From an uncultured Allomuricauda sp. (GTDB lineage: Bacteria > Bacteroidota > Bacteroidia > Flavobacteriales > Flavobacteriaceae): a stretch of DNA of 64,000 nucleotides. A program made the translations under genes and the position numbers. Below, in pieces: positions 34,778-44,421 of the stretch (its first letter is position 1; the number at the start of each line of letters is the position of its first letter). The stretch is taken from NCBI RefSeq assembly GCF_947499695.1, contig NZ_CANMPQ010000001.1:1426001-1490000 (forward strand), written 5' to 3'. Below the pieces are notes generated by a model that ran no database searches, was not told the DNA's origin, and worked only from the letters and a program-made list of their open reading frames with translations.

Positions 34778-36547
34778 ATGATTATAAGTACAATAGAAAA
34801 AAAAATAGACCCTCTAATTTTTAATATCAACAACAAAAATGGTTCTGTCAATTTAGAATTGACCACAGATGAAAACGCTTTGCAAATTTTTCGGTTTGAA
34901 TATCAAAATCATGGTGGAAGTTTTCCAGAACCTGTAAGTCTTCAATGGAGAATACCCGCAGCAAAAGTTAAAGGTGTTTGGAAGCCTACTTCAGATTTTT
35001 CGAAACGCATAGAGGCAGATTGGGAACTTGGGAATCATGAATCAAGGATATCCATTGATGCCCCTGTTATTTCACTTTTTGGCAACAATGATGACAATGT
35101 ACTTTGTTTTTCCTGTTCAAATGCTATTAACAGGGTGGAAATGGCTGCTAAATATAGAGAAGAAGACAACCATTTCTACTGTCAAATCATATTCTTTACA
35201 GAATGCAAATATCCTGTTGAAGAGTTTAGCGCTGACATTCGTATAGATCAACGCAAAATTCATTTTTCGAAATCTTTACAAGAAACTTCAAAATGGTGGG
35301 AAAGCTATGAAAATCTAAAGCCAACATCGGTGCCGGCAATAGCCAAAAAACCTTTGTACTCCACATGGTATCAATTTCATCAAAATCTTAATCAAGATTT
35401 ACTATTTAAAGAGTGTCGCATTGCTAAAGACTTAGGGTTTGATTCTATTATTATTGATGACGGCTGGCAAACAAAAGATACAAATCGTGGGTACGATTAT
35501 ACCGGCGATTGGCGCCCAGAGCGATTTCCAAATATGGTAACTCTGGTTAAAGAAATACAAAACTTGGGGATGAAAGTAGGCATATGGTATTCTGTCCCAT
35601 TTTGTGGTAGAAAATCTAAGGCCTACCAAAAGTTCAAGGGCAAGTTTTTAACCGAAAATCATAGATGGGCACCCGTTTTTGACCCCAGATACCCAGAAGT
35701 CAGGGATTACTTAACAGGTATTTATGTGAACGCGGTTAGAGATTGGAACCTTGATGGGCTAAAACTTGATTTTATAGATGATTTCAAAAGCTATCAAGAG
35801 ACCCCTTTTGACGCTAGTAAGAATCGTGACTTTTCATCAATCAATGAAGCTGTGGATGCGTTGCTCACACAGGTTATTGTTGAAGTCAAAAAAGTAAATC
35901 CAGACATATTTATAGAATTTAGACAAAAGTATACCGGGCCAGCCATGCGTAAATATGGTAATATGCTCCGCGCTTTTGACTGCCCTGGTGATTATACAAT
36001 GAATCGAGTACGAATTACGGATATAAAAATGTTATGTGGAGAAACAGCCGTGCATTCTGATATGGTTACTTGGCATTTTGATGAGACCGTACAAGATGCT
36101 GCCCTTCATTATCTAAGTACACTTTTTGGTGTACCACAAGTCTCAGTGATGTTGAACAAAGCACCAGAATCTCATTTGAATATGCTTCAATTTTACACAA
36201 GATATTGGAATGAAAATTCCGATATTTTTTGCTCCGGAAAGTTCTTGCCTTCGAGACCACTTTCCAACTATCCTGTTTTAAGAGCGAACTTAAATAACAA
36301 AGTGATTATCGGGATTTTTGAAGACCAAAATTTACAAATCAACCATAGATTCCTTGCTATTGACATTCTAAATGCCAAATCATCCAAAATGATTGTTATC
36401 AACTCAAATCTGAATTTGGGAACATACGAATACAAGACATATGACTGTGAGGGAAAGCTGATAAAAGATGACTTTATTAATATAGATGAAGGGTTGAATA
36501 CCATTGAAATACCCAAGAGCGGTATGGCCCAATTAAAATCAATTTAA
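34778..36547 (+). CDS. GH36-type alpha-galactosidase, cytoplasmic
   Basis: 589 residues without a signal peptide, so it should act inside the cell. An N-terminal beta domain (~1-180) is followed by the catalytic barrel with STWYQFHQNLN, DLGFDSIIIDDGWQ, WRPERFPNM and GMKVGIWYSVPF. The likely nucleophile is D331 in LDGLKLDFIDD and the likely acid/base D405 in CPGDYTMNR; a C-terminal beta domain closes the protein. GH36 enzymes hydrolyse alpha-galactosides. With the symporter 16 bp downstream and glycerol kinase and glycerol-3-phosphate dehydrogenase after that, an alpha-galactosyl-glycerol such as floridoside is the most economical substrate. Raffinose-type sugars cannot be excluded. The first residues differ from usual, but an ATG with no better alternative starts the frame. 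Confidence 0.9.
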   Translation: MIISTIEKKIDPLIFNINNKNGSVNLELTTDENALQIFRFEYQNHGGSFPEPVSLQWRIPAAKVKGVWKPTSDFSKRIEADWELGNHESRISIDAPVISLFGNNDDNVLCFSCSNAINRVEMAAKYREEDNHFYCQIIFFTECKYPVEEFSADIRIDQRKIHFSKSLQETSKWWESYENLKPTSVPAIAKKPLYSTWYQFHQNLNQDLLFKECRIAKDLGFDSIIIDDGWQTKDTNRGYDYTGDWRPERFPNMVTLVKEIQNLGMKVGIWYSVPFCGRKSKAYQKFKGKFLTENHRWAPVFDPRYPEVRDYLTGIYVNAVRDWNLDGLKLDFIDDFKSYQETPFDASKNRDFSSINEAVDALLTQVIVEVKKVNPDIFIEFRQKYTGPAMRKYGNMLRAFDCPGDYTMNRVRITDIKMLCGETAVHSDMVTWHFDETVQDAALHYLSTLFGVPQVSVMLNKAPESHLNMLQFYTRYWNENSDIFCSGKFLPSRPLSNYPVLRANLNNKVIIGIFEDQNLQINHRFLAIDILNAKSSKMIVINSNLNLGTYEYKTYDCEGKLIKDDFINIDEGLNTIEIPKSGMAQLKSI

Positions 36548-36563
36548 TTCTAAACATAAAAAT

Positions 36564-38219
36564 ATGGGCCTGTTATCCATTCTTTCATTTGTAGGTTTTA
36601 CCGTGTTGGTGGCCATCATAGCATGGTGGGCCACCCGAAGCACAAATGAAAAATCTGCAAATGGTTTTTTTCTTGGCGGCAGAAGTCTAGGAGCCATAAC
36701 CATTGCGGGTTCATTATTGCTTACTAATCTTTCCGCAGAGCAAATTGTTGGACTCAATGGGCAGGCTTTTACAGAAGGAGTTTTGGTAATGGCATGGGAG
36801 ACTTTGGCCGCTATTGCCATGATATTGACAGCCATTGTCCTGTTGCCAAAATATATGAAGAGTGGCATCACAACGATTCCCCAATTCATTGAAAATAGGT
36901 TCGACAGACAAACAAAGGCCATTCTTTCCATACTTTTCCTATTCGCTTATGGGCTTGTATTGCTGCCTACAATTCTTTATTCAGGTTCTCTGGCCTTTAG
37001 TTCTATGTTCGACCTTCCCAATCTATTGGGACTTAGCCAAAACGCTACCATATGGATATGTGTTTGGAGTATTGGAATAATTGGCTCCATATATGCAATT
37101 TTTGGTGGCTTAAAGGCAGTTGCTGTTTCAGATTTGATCAATGCAATAGGTTTACTCATAGGGGGTATCCTAATTCCCTATTTTGGATTGAAATTGATTG
37201 GCGATGACAGTATCGGGGATGGGTTAAGTATTCTATGGGAAAATCATCCTGAAAAATTCAACTTAAAAGGAGAGGTGGATGCTTCCATTCCATTTGGTAC
37301 CATCTTTACAGGAATGATTTTGGCACAAATGTATTATTGGGGAACCAATCAATCCATACTACAGCGTGTATTCGGGGCTAAGAGCTTAGCTGAAGGCCAA
37401 AAGGGCGTAATATTGGCGGCATTGGTAAAATTTTTGATTCCAATAATAGTAGTATTGCCAGGTGTTATAGCATGGCATGTTTTTAAAGGAGATCTCGCTA
37501 ATGCCGACTTGGCATATCCCGAATTGGTGAGGAAAGTTATGCCTCCTTCGTTATTAGGTTTTTTTGCAGCGGTTTTATTTGGCGCAGTATTAAGCTCCTT
37601 TAACAGTCTGCTGAACAGTAGTGCGACCTTATTCGGTTTTGATTTGTATCGATATTTTTTCAAAAAAAATGCAACCGATGAACAAACAGTAAAAGCAGGA
37701 AAAAGATTTGGGCTTGGGTTAGCTATTATATCCCTATGTATCGCTCCTTTTATTGCCTCTGCACCAGATGGCTTATTTGCATACATACAAGAATCATTGG
37801 GAAGTTTAAGTGTCCCCATTTTTGCAGTTGTGGTGGTGGGTATCTATACAAAAAAAGTGCCCGCTCTTGGAGCTAAGATTGTTCTTACTGCTGGAGTTGT
37901 GATGTATCTGATAAGTCAGTTCGTCATTGGTCCAATCGTGGTAGATATTGCACTTACCGAAGCAGCTATCAATGGTATTTCGGACCCCAAAGAATTAAAT
38001 ATTATTAAAGCCAATGCCTATCCACATTTCTTACATGTTATGGGCATATTATTTGTAATTAATATAGGCATAATGTTAATGGTTGGTAAGTTAATTCCGA
38101 GAACCACAATAATGCAAGAAGTGGTCACGGATGAAATTGATACCACACCATGGAAGTACGCACTCATAACAGGTGCCGTTATAACAGCGATGGTACTTGG
38201 TACATATTTCATCTTTTAA
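36564..38219 (+). CDS. Sodium:solute symporter (SSS family, SglT-like)
   Basis: 551 residues with about 14 membrane helices. Family features include [23 protein letters not shown] near the N-terminus, [45 protein letters not shown] and [24 protein letters not shown] transporters bring sugars, polyols or other solutes in with sodium. Here it lies between a cytoplasmic alpha-galactosidase and glycerol genes (16 bp after and 38 bp before), which suggests uptake of an intact galactoside. Notably no GlpF-type glycerol facilitator is present, so this symporter probably supplies the glycerol moiety as part of the heteroside. Confidence 0.92.
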   Translation: MGLLSILSFVGFTVLVAIIAWWATRSTNEKSANGFFLGGRSLGAITIAGSLLLTNLSAEQIVGLNGQAFTEGVLVMAWETLAAIAMILTAIVLLPKYMKSGITTIPQFIENRFDRQTKAILSILFLFAYGLVLLPTILYSGSLAFSSMFDLPNLLGLSQNATIWICVWSIGIIGSIYAIFGGLKAVAVSDLINAIGLLIGGILIPYFGLKLIGDDSIGDGLSILWENHPEKFNLKGEVDASIPFGTIFTGMILAQMYYWGTNQSILQRVFGAKSLAEGQKGVILAALVKFLIPIIVVLPGVIAWHVFKGDLANADLAYPELVRKVMPPSLLGFFAAVLFGAVLSSFNSLLNSSATLFGFDLYRYFFKKNATDEQTVKAGKRFGLGLAIISLCIAPFIASAPDGLFAYIQESLGSLSVPIFAVVVVGIYTKKVPALGAKIVLTAGVVMYLISQFVIGPIVVDIALTEAAINGISDPKELNIIKANAYPHFLHVMGILFVINIGIMLMVGKLIPRTTIMQEVVTDEIDTTPWKYALITGAVITAMVLGTYFIF

Positions 38220-38257
38220 TAACGGAATATTGCCGAATCTTTGAAAAGAGTTCAAAT

Positions 38258-39748
38258 ATGAACAGTTCGTATATAATTGCCTTAGATCAGGGCACAACAA
38301 GCTCAAGAGCACTTTTGGTCAACGCCGAAGGCAAAATTGAGGGGATGGTACAGCAAGAATTTCAACAAATCTTTCCAAAACCTGGATGGGTAGAGCATGA
38401 TCCCAAGGAAATCCTTGAATCCCAGTTGGCTGTTTTTAAAGAATTGATTGACAGGTATCGTGTTTCATTTTCTGATATCAAGGCCATAGGAATCACAAAT
38501 CAGCGAGAAACGGCCATAGTTTGGGATAAAAACACGGGAGAACCTGTTTATAATGCAATTGTTTGGCAAGATAAACGGACCGCTGATATATGTGAGGAAA
38601 TGAAAAAAAATGGTTTGACTGAGCACGTGCGTCGAACCACAGGGTTGGTAATCGATTCATATTTTACCGGGACCAAGGTGAAATGGATTCTTGATAATGT
38701 GGAAGGGGCCAGGGAAAAAGCTGAAAAAGGACAATTGTTAATGGGTACCGTAGATTCTTGGTTGGTTTGGAACATGACAAACAAAAAAAAACATGTCACA
38801 GATTATACCAACGCCTCGAGAACCCTTATATATGACATTGTTAATCTTACATGGGATAATAGATTGTTGGAAGCACTTAATATTCCCAAAAGCATGTTAC
38901 CCAAGGTAAAACCTTCTTCCTCTCATTTTGGAGATTATGAAACCGATGGGGTAAAAATTCCAATTGCCGGAATTGCTGGCGACCAGCAAGCTGCATTATT
39001 TGGACAAGCATGTTTTAAGCCAGGCACTGCAAAGAATACCTATGGTACCGGGTGCTTTATGTTAATGAATACCGGTGAAACCCCTCAGTTTTCAAAAAAT
39101 GGACTATTGACCACCATAGCATATGGATTGAATGGAAAAGTCCATTATGCCTTGGAAGGGAGCATTTTTATAGCTGGGGCAGCCGTACAATGGTTGAGGG
39201 ATGGCCTTCAACTTATCAGTAATGCAAAAGAAACAGATGAATTGGCCGATACAATAGAAGGGGAGAATCCGGTTTATCTGGTCCCGGCATTTGCCGGTTT
39301 GGGAGCTCCTTATTGGGACATGTATGCACGTGGGGCTATTTTTGGACTTACTCGTGATACAGGGAAAGCCCATTTGGCAAAGGCTACTTTAGAATCATTG
39401 GCCTATCAAACCAAAGATATTCTTATGGCCATGGAAAATGATTCTGGTATTCAATTGAAAAACCTACGTGTAGATGGAGGTGCCTGTGCCAACAATCATT
39501 TGATGCAATTTCAAGCTGATATTTTGGATACTGAGGTACATCGACCAGAGGTAATAGAGTCTACAGCTATGGGAGCAGCACTTTTAGCAGGTATTCAAGT
39601 TGGGTTGTGGAAGCAAGAATTTGTTGAGCAAAATAGGCCAATTGAACGAATATTTAGCCCCATGTTTGATGATACAAAACGGAAGCGTCTTTATAAAACA
39701 TGGAAGAAAGCTATAGAACGTACCATGGGCTGGACTCTTGAAACCTAA
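38258..39748 (+). CDS. glpK: Glycerol kinase
   Basis: 496 residues from the ATG at 38258, the usual length; an earlier ATG at 38150 overlaps the symporter gene and adds 36 unrelated residues. Signatures of the FGGY kinase family are [12 protein letters not shown] at the N-terminus, [48 protein letters not shown] and [19 protein letters not shown]. It phosphorylates glycerol to sn-glycerol-3-phosphate with ATP. It is followed 15 bp later by the dehydrogenase that uses the product, and preceded by the symporter and alpha-galactosidase, giving a complete path for the glycerol part of a galactosyl-glycerol. Confidence 0.96.
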   Translation: MNSSYIIALDQGTTSSRALLVNAEGKIEGMVQQEFQQIFPKPGWVEHDPKEILESQLAVFKELIDRYRVSFSDIKAIGITNQRETAIVWDKNTGEPVYNAIVWQDKRTADICEEMKKNGLTEHVRRTTGLVIDSYFTGTKVKWILDNVEGAREKAEKGQLLMGTVDSWLVWNMTNKKKHVTDYTNASRTLIYDIVNLTWDNRLLEALNIPKSMLPKVKPSSSHFGDYETDGVKIPIAGIAGDQQAALFGQACFKPGTAKNTYGTGCFMLMNTGETPQFSKNGLLTTIAYGLNGKVHYALEGSIFIAGAAVQWLRDGLQLISNAKETDELADTIEGENPVYLVPAFAGLGAPYWDMYARGAIFGLTRDTGKAHLAKATLESLAYQTKDILMAMENDSGIQLKNLRVDGGACANNHLMQFQADILDTEVHRPEVIESTAMGAALLAGIQVGLWKQEFVEQNRPIERIFSPMFDDTKRKRLYKTWKKAIERTMGWTLET

Positions 39749-39763
39749 CTAGCTAAATAGAAA

Positions 39764-41446
39764 GTGTTGCTGGAATTCTCTGTCAAAAATCGAAAACATA
39801 GTATAAACAGTCTATCTACCGAAGTATTTGATGTACTGGTCATTGGTGGAGGAATAACGGGGGCTGGAATAATACTGGATGCTGCCTCAAGGGGATTGAA
39901 AGTAGCATTGATAGAAAAATTAGACTTCGCCTCAGGTACCAGTAGCAAATCAACAAAGCTAATTCATGGAGGCTTGAGATATCTTAAGCAAATGGATTTT
40001 AGCCTGGTAAAGGAAGTAGGTTCTGAAAGAGCAACCGTCCATAAACTTGCACCGCATTTAGTTGTTCCTGAAAAAATGTTGTTGCCTTTAATTAAAAAAG
40101 GTTCGTATGGCAAACTAATGACTTCATTGGGATTAAAAGTATATGATGTTCTAGCCAATGTCAAAGGTGATGATAGAAGGAAAATTTTGACAAAGAAAGA
40201 GGCGCTTAACCTAGAACCTCTTCTTCCAGAGGATATTTTGAAAGGGGCTGGTTACTATGCTGAATACAGAACGGATGATGCCCGTTTGACCATAGAGGTC
40301 ATTAAAACCGGGATAAAGTATGGTGCTTTAGCATTGAACTACCTAAAAGTAAAGGACTTGGTCTATAAAGAAGGAAATATAAGTGGAGTAGAGGTAATTG
40401 ATGTGCTGACAGGTAAAGGATTTAATGTGCAGTCCAATTTTGTTGTTAACGCTGCTGGGCCATGGGTCGATACAATACGTGATCAAGATAAATCAAGGAA
40501 AGGTAAAAAGTTACTTTTGACAAAAGGAGTACACCTTGTTGTTCCAAAGGAAAAATTACCCATTAAGCAATCTATTTATTTTGATATTCCTGATGGTAGA
40601 ATGATGTTTGCTGTACCAAGAGGTAAAGTCACCTATTTTGGCACTACGGACACAAAATATATAGATTCAAAAGATAAGGTAGTCGCATCAACTGAAGATG
40701 TAGATTATCTGGTTTCTGCCGTTAATCAAATGTTTCCAACCATTGAATTACAAGCAAGTGATATTATCTCTTCATGGGCAGGTTTAAGACCTTTAATTCA
40801 TCAAGAAGGAAAATCAGAGTCGGAAGTTTCTAGAAAAGATGAAGTTTTTATGTCCAATAGTGGCCTTATCAGTATAGCTGGAGGAAAACTTACAGGATAT
40901 CGAAAAATGTCGGAGCGGGTTGTTGATCTTTTGGCAAACAAAATGAGAGAGAGATATGGTTCAGCGGTAGGGGGTTGTACTACAAATAAAATTTTACTTT
41001 GTGGCAATGGATTCAAGGACTACAATGATGTACTGACCTATATCGAACAGCTATATCAGAAAATTAAGGTTTATGGACTTGACTATTATGAAGCGTGGTA
41101 TCTTGTAACCACATATGGAAAACAAAGTGAAGAAATACTAGAGAGATTTAACGCTTTTAACGATGAGAACCTATCATATAAAATGTGTAAGGCAGAGTTA
41201 CATTTTGCTGTTAAAAAAGAAATGGTTACAACACCATTGGACTTTTTTATAAGGAGGACTGGACGTCTGTACTTTGATATTGGGAGTGTCCACGAACATA
41301 GAGATGCTATTTTTAAAGAATTTGGAATAATTACCAAAACATCCCAAGATCAATTGGAAATCTGGAATCTGGAACTAAATGAGGTATTGGAAGACCATTC
41401 AAATTTTGATAATAAAAGGGGACAGAGGAAGAATAAATCAGGATAA
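39764..41446 (+). CDS. glpD: FAD-dependent glycerol-3-phosphate dehydrogenase
   Basis: 560 residues. The frame opens after a TAG at 39758 and has no ATG near the start; GTG at 39764 or TTG at 39767 must serve. The FAD-binding motif is LVIGGGITGAGIILDAASRG, followed by FASGTSSKSTKLIHGGLRYL, typical of GlpD. Later motifs are YYAEYRTDDARLT, NAAGPWVDTIR, GVHLVVPKEKLP, VTYFGTTDT, SSWAGLRPLIHQEG and SIAGGKLTGYRKMSERVVD. The C-terminal helical domain is complete. It oxidises glycerol-3-phosphate to dihydroxyacetone phosphate at the membrane and passes electrons to quinone. It is the last gene of the operon; an AraC-type remnant follows. Confidence 0.95.
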   Translation: MLLEFSVKNRKHSINSLSTEVFDVLVIGGGITGAGIILDAASRGLKVALIEKLDFASGTSSKSTKLIHGGLRYLKQMDFSLVKEVGSERATVHKLAPHLVVPEKMLLPLIKKGSYGKLMTSLGLKVYDVLANVKGDDRRKILTKKEALNLEPLLPEDILKGAGYYAEYRTDDARLTIEVIKTGIKYGALALNYLKVKDLVYKEGNISGVEVIDVLTGKGFNVQSNFVVNAAGPWVDTIRDQDKSRKGKKLLLTKGVHLVVPKEKLPIKQSIYFDIPDGRMMFAVPRGKVTYFGTTDTKYIDSKDKVVASTEDVDYLVSAVNQMFPTIELQASDIISSWAGLRPLIHQEGKSESEVSRKDEVFMSNSGLISIAGGKLTGYRKMSERVVDLLANKMRERYGSAVGGCTTNKILLCGNGFKDYNDVLTYIEQLYQKIKVYGLDYYEAWYLVTTYGKQSEEILERFNAFNDENLSYKMCKAELHFAVKKEMVTTPLDFFIRRTGRLYFDIGSVHEHRDAIFKEFGIITKTSQDQLEIWNLELNEVLEDHSNFDNKRGQRKNKSG

Positions 41447-41787
41447 GCTTGTGAGTTAGCTAAATAAGGCCTCTCAACTTCTTCTAGATCCAAAAGAAAC
41501 CATCTCTTCAATTGCCGAACAAGTCGGGTGTTCGCATGCTAATAACTTTTCCGCAGCTTTTAAGTGGAAGTATAAATTGACACCGATGGACTATAGAATC
41601 AAAAGCTCCAAGACCTAGATTTAATCTGAAAGTAGAGGTGTAATTATTATTCTATAGTTCAGTTGATTGTTTTTCCCTAGGGAATTCTCCAAATCACATC
41701 CATCAAATGAATGTAGAACTCCGGAAATGAGAAAGAAATGATTTTCAGCTTGGAGACACTTTCAACTTAAAAATCCATCAAATTCAA
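41447..41787. other. Intergenic region holding an AraC-family relic
   Basis: 341 bp between glpD (+) and the hybrid kinase gene (-, converging). It contains the AraC-type fragment at 41460-41618 and otherwise no gene. No terminator hairpin was recognised after glpD. Confidence 0.55.
41460..41618 (+). pseudogene. Truncated AraC-family DNA-binding domain (C-terminal helix-turn-helix only)
   Basis: An open stretch of 52 codons follows an in-frame TAG (41457-41459) and has no start codon of its own near the front. It translates to KASQLLLDPKETISSIAEQVG followed by CSHANNFSAAFKWKYKLTP and MDYR, then a stop at 41616-41618. That is the second helix-turn-helix of AraC-type regulators (NNFSAAFK and TPxxYR are the signature). 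The sensor and first helix-turn-helix are missing, so this is a relic of a deleted regulator, perhaps one that once controlled the neighbouring glycerol/galactoside operon. Confidence 0.75.
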
Positions 41788-44094
41788 TCAGCCAGAATAC
41801 TTAATAGTTTCCCCGATTGCCGACGAAACTGTTCCAAAGGGATATCTTTTCTGTAGACAAATATGTTTGGTGAGAGCTTTTAGAAGCATTTCTGTATCGT
41901 ATGGTTTAACAATAGCGTCGTCTACACCACAGTAGGACAATTTTTCGTGAATACCATCATAAATGGTCGCTGTTAGGGCGATTATCGGTACCACCTTGTT
42001 AAAGGTCCTTATTTCTTTACTGGCATCAAAACCATTCATGCGAGGCATGTTAATATCCATCAGAACAGCATCAAAAGCGTGTTCCTTGACCTTTTCAATG
42101 GCCTCTACGCCGTCATTGGCCACGGCATACTGAATTTCATATTGCGCAAGTACTTTTTGGGTTACCAATTGGTTGATTTTGTTATCATCTACTATCAAGA
42201 TATGTTTTCCTTTCAGCGCATCTGAATTCGGCAAGACTACTGCACTCTGCACATGCTCCATAGAGCTTTCTTTAAGTTGCAGTAAAAAACTAAACGCAGT
42301 TCCAACACCCTCAGCACTCTTAAATTGAAGCTTGCTGTCCAGAATGTGCAATATTTTGTTTACAATAGGAAGCCCAAGACCTGTGCCACCTTGACTGTTG
42401 TCGGTCTTCACCTGTGTGAACTCATCAAAAATCTTATTCTGCTCGTCCAATGGAATACCTTTACCCGAGTCCTCTATAGAAAACAAAATTCCGATTGTAT
42501 CATCATTCTTGTTATCAAGTTTCATGGAAATCGAAATGTCCCCGTCCTCAGTAAACTTACTTGCATTGCTTATCAGATTCATGAGTACTTGGGACAATTT
42601 CATCTTGTCCCCCAAAAGCACTTCTGGAATTCTTGAATCTATATCGACCTGCACGGAGTTGTTATTTTTCTGATTATTAAACTCAAAGGATTGAACAATA
42701 TTCTGAATCAAATTGTTCAATATAAAATGATCGTTCTGAAGTTTTCTGCCCTCCTCCGATTCAAACTTGTTTATATGCAACACATCGTTCACTAGGGCGA
42801 GCAGATAATCCGCTGAAAATTTTAATGACTTTATTTCTTCAAGACTCTCGTCATCCAGCTTATCATTTTTCATTAATACGGACGATAATCCAATAATACC
42901 GTAAAGCGGTGTTCGCAATTCATGACTTATGGTCGACAAAAACCTAGTATTGCTGCGAGCAAGCTGCTCAGACACTTCTTTAGCGCCCAAGTATTGATGG
43001 TTTTTCTTCCTCAAATCTGATAGTAGGTGATTCCGTTTGTATCCTGCAAATAACAAAACACCAATAAGCAGCGCTAGCACTCCTCCTAAAATCGCTGAAA
43101 AAATAAAGAGCAGCTTGTTTTTGGAGGCCTTCTGCTGCGAAAGCTCACCAGCTAACTGGGTCTCCCTCAACTCTTGCTTATATTTTTCCAAATTGAACTT
43201 TGAATTGGCTATTTGTTGCTGACGTATTTTCTCAGACTCATAACGCTTGTCTTTTAAAGAATCATAGGGTATCCTTATGTCACTGAGCTCTTTATACTTT
43301 CCTGTTTTGCCATAAGCGTCCAATAGTACCTTATATGCATTTATAACATAATTTTCATCAAGTAGCCCTTCTCCATCAGAAAGTGCCTTATGCGAATTTG
43401 AAATAGCAGCATCGTAACGATTTTCCAGAAGATCAATGGCACCTTGAATGTGATAACCGGTAGCGGTATACTCCTCCTTTGCAGGAGCAAGGGAAGGGAG
43501 GGACAACAACGATTGCGATTCATCAAGATAATATTGGGCCTTTTTGGGTTTTTTAATCCCAACATAGAGTTCAGCAAGATTATTGTGTAGGATGAAACTC
43601 GCTCTGTCACTAAAATTGATTTCAGCCTGGTTTCTTTCAGCTTTCAGATATTCCGTTCCCTTTTCAAAGTATTTTATAGCTTTTTCAGGTTCTTTAAAAA
43701 TAAACGTATTTCCCAAATTGATGTAAGCACTTAAAATACTAAAGGTATCTTTCTTTTTCTTAGCCCTATTCAATGATTGATTGAACAAGTTATACGCATT
43801 TTCATGTTCATCAAATTGGATAAAGGCATTTCCTAAAGCAGATATTAGTCGCTCTTCTGTTTGTGGCGCATTTATTTGAACCGCATTCTGAATAAGCCCT
43901 GGTGCGTGTTCTATAATTATCTCATAGTTTGCATTGTAAAACTCCTTACGCAGTTCCAGAAGTAAACTATCCAATTCTTTCTTATTATACGTAACTGGGG
44001 GTTCTGACGAATCTTCAGGTAAAGACTCATTTTGCGCAAAAACGGCGGTATTCAATAAAAGGAAAGTCGTGATACTGAGAAAAACAGACTTCAT
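41788..44094 (-). CDS. Hybrid histidine kinase with TPR sensor and receiver domain
   Basis: 768 residues. After the signal peptide (to ~20) there is a TPR-rich periplasmic part (~40-310; YEIIIEHAPGLIQNAV, AYINLGNTFIFKEPEKAIKYFEKG), a coiled-coil segment, one membrane helix (~327-350) and a kinase core with H391 in STISHELRTPLYG. The ATP-binding part has MNLISNASKFTEDG, FSIEDSGKGIP and GGTGLGLPIV. The C-terminal receiver has D680 in LMDINMPRMNG. No DNA-binding output domain is fused, so the signal must pass to a separate protein or act within a relay. It lies back to back with the alkaline phosphatase gene at 44422 (~330 bp gap), which could be a target, but this is only a guess. Confidence 0.93.
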   Translation of the reverse strand: MKSVFLSITTFLLLNTAVFAQNESLPEDSSEPPVTYNKKELDSLLLELRKEFYNANYEIIIEHAPGLIQNAVQINAPQTEERLISALGNAFIQFDEHENAYNLFNQSLNRAKKKKDTFSILSAYINLGNTFIFKEPEKAIKYFEKGTEYLKAERNQAEINFSDRASFILHNNLAELYVGIKKPKKAQYYLDESQSLLSLPSLAPAKEEYTATGYHIQGAIDLLENRYDAAISNSHKALSDGEGLLDENYVINAYKVLLDAYGKTGKYKELSDIRIPYDSLKDKRYESEKIRQQQIANSKFNLEKYKQELRETQLAGELSQQKASKNKLLFIFSAILGGVLALLIGVLLFAGYKRNHLLSDLRKKNHQYLGAKEVSEQLARSNTRFLSTISHELRTPLYGIIGLSSVLMKNDKLDDESLEEIKSLKFSADYLLALVNDVLHINKFESEEGRKLQNDHFILNNLIQNIVQSFEFNNQKNNNSVQVDIDSRIPEVLLGDKMKLSQVLMNLISNASKFTEDGDISISMKLDNKNDDTIGILFSIEDSGKGIPLDEQNKIFDEFTQVKTDNSQGGTGLGLPIVNKILHILDSKLQFKSAEGVGTAFSFLLQLKESSMEHVQSAVVLPNSDALKGKHILIVDDNKINQLVTQKVLAQYEIQYAVANDGVEAIEKVKEHAFDAVLMDINMPRMNGFDASKEIRTFNKVVPIIALTATIYDGIHEKLSYCGVDDAIVKPYDTEMLLKALTKHICLQKRYPFGTVSSAIGETIKYSG

Positions 44095-44421
44095 TCAGGT
44101 TGATTTGGGTTGATGGGGTGCAAGCAGGTCCAATAACCGACTTAGCCTCCAGCATTATCTGGTTTTAAATAAGCAACGCATTGAATTTCAATTTATTGTA
44201 AGAAATTACTCAACAGATGTAATTTCAGCACACAATTCGTTCAACTGCTTTAAAATGACATAAAAAACTCATCAAACATATTTCCTGCAATCCATCCGGT
44301 CGGAGGGGATTTATGGCGATTACCTTATTAAACCAGAATAAATTCCATGAGTATTGTGATATCCGAATTCAATATCTTTGGCATGAATTGAGATTTGGTT
44401 ACATACGAATACTAAAATTAT
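44095..44421. promoter_or_regulatory. Divergent promoter region, hybrid kinase / alkaline phosphatase
   Basis: 327 bp without a gene between the leftward hybrid kinase and the rightward alkaline phosphatase genes. A 75-codon plus-strand frame starting at 44313 runs into the phosphatase gene out of frame and is not protein-like. I recognised no Pho-box-like tandem repeat. Confidence 0.45.

Noticed and set aside
41460..44094. AraC fragment as the lost output domain of the hybrid kinase (split hybrid two-component regulator)
   Set aside because: The fragment is on the plus strand while the kinase is on the minus strand, so a simple frameshift or split cannot join them.
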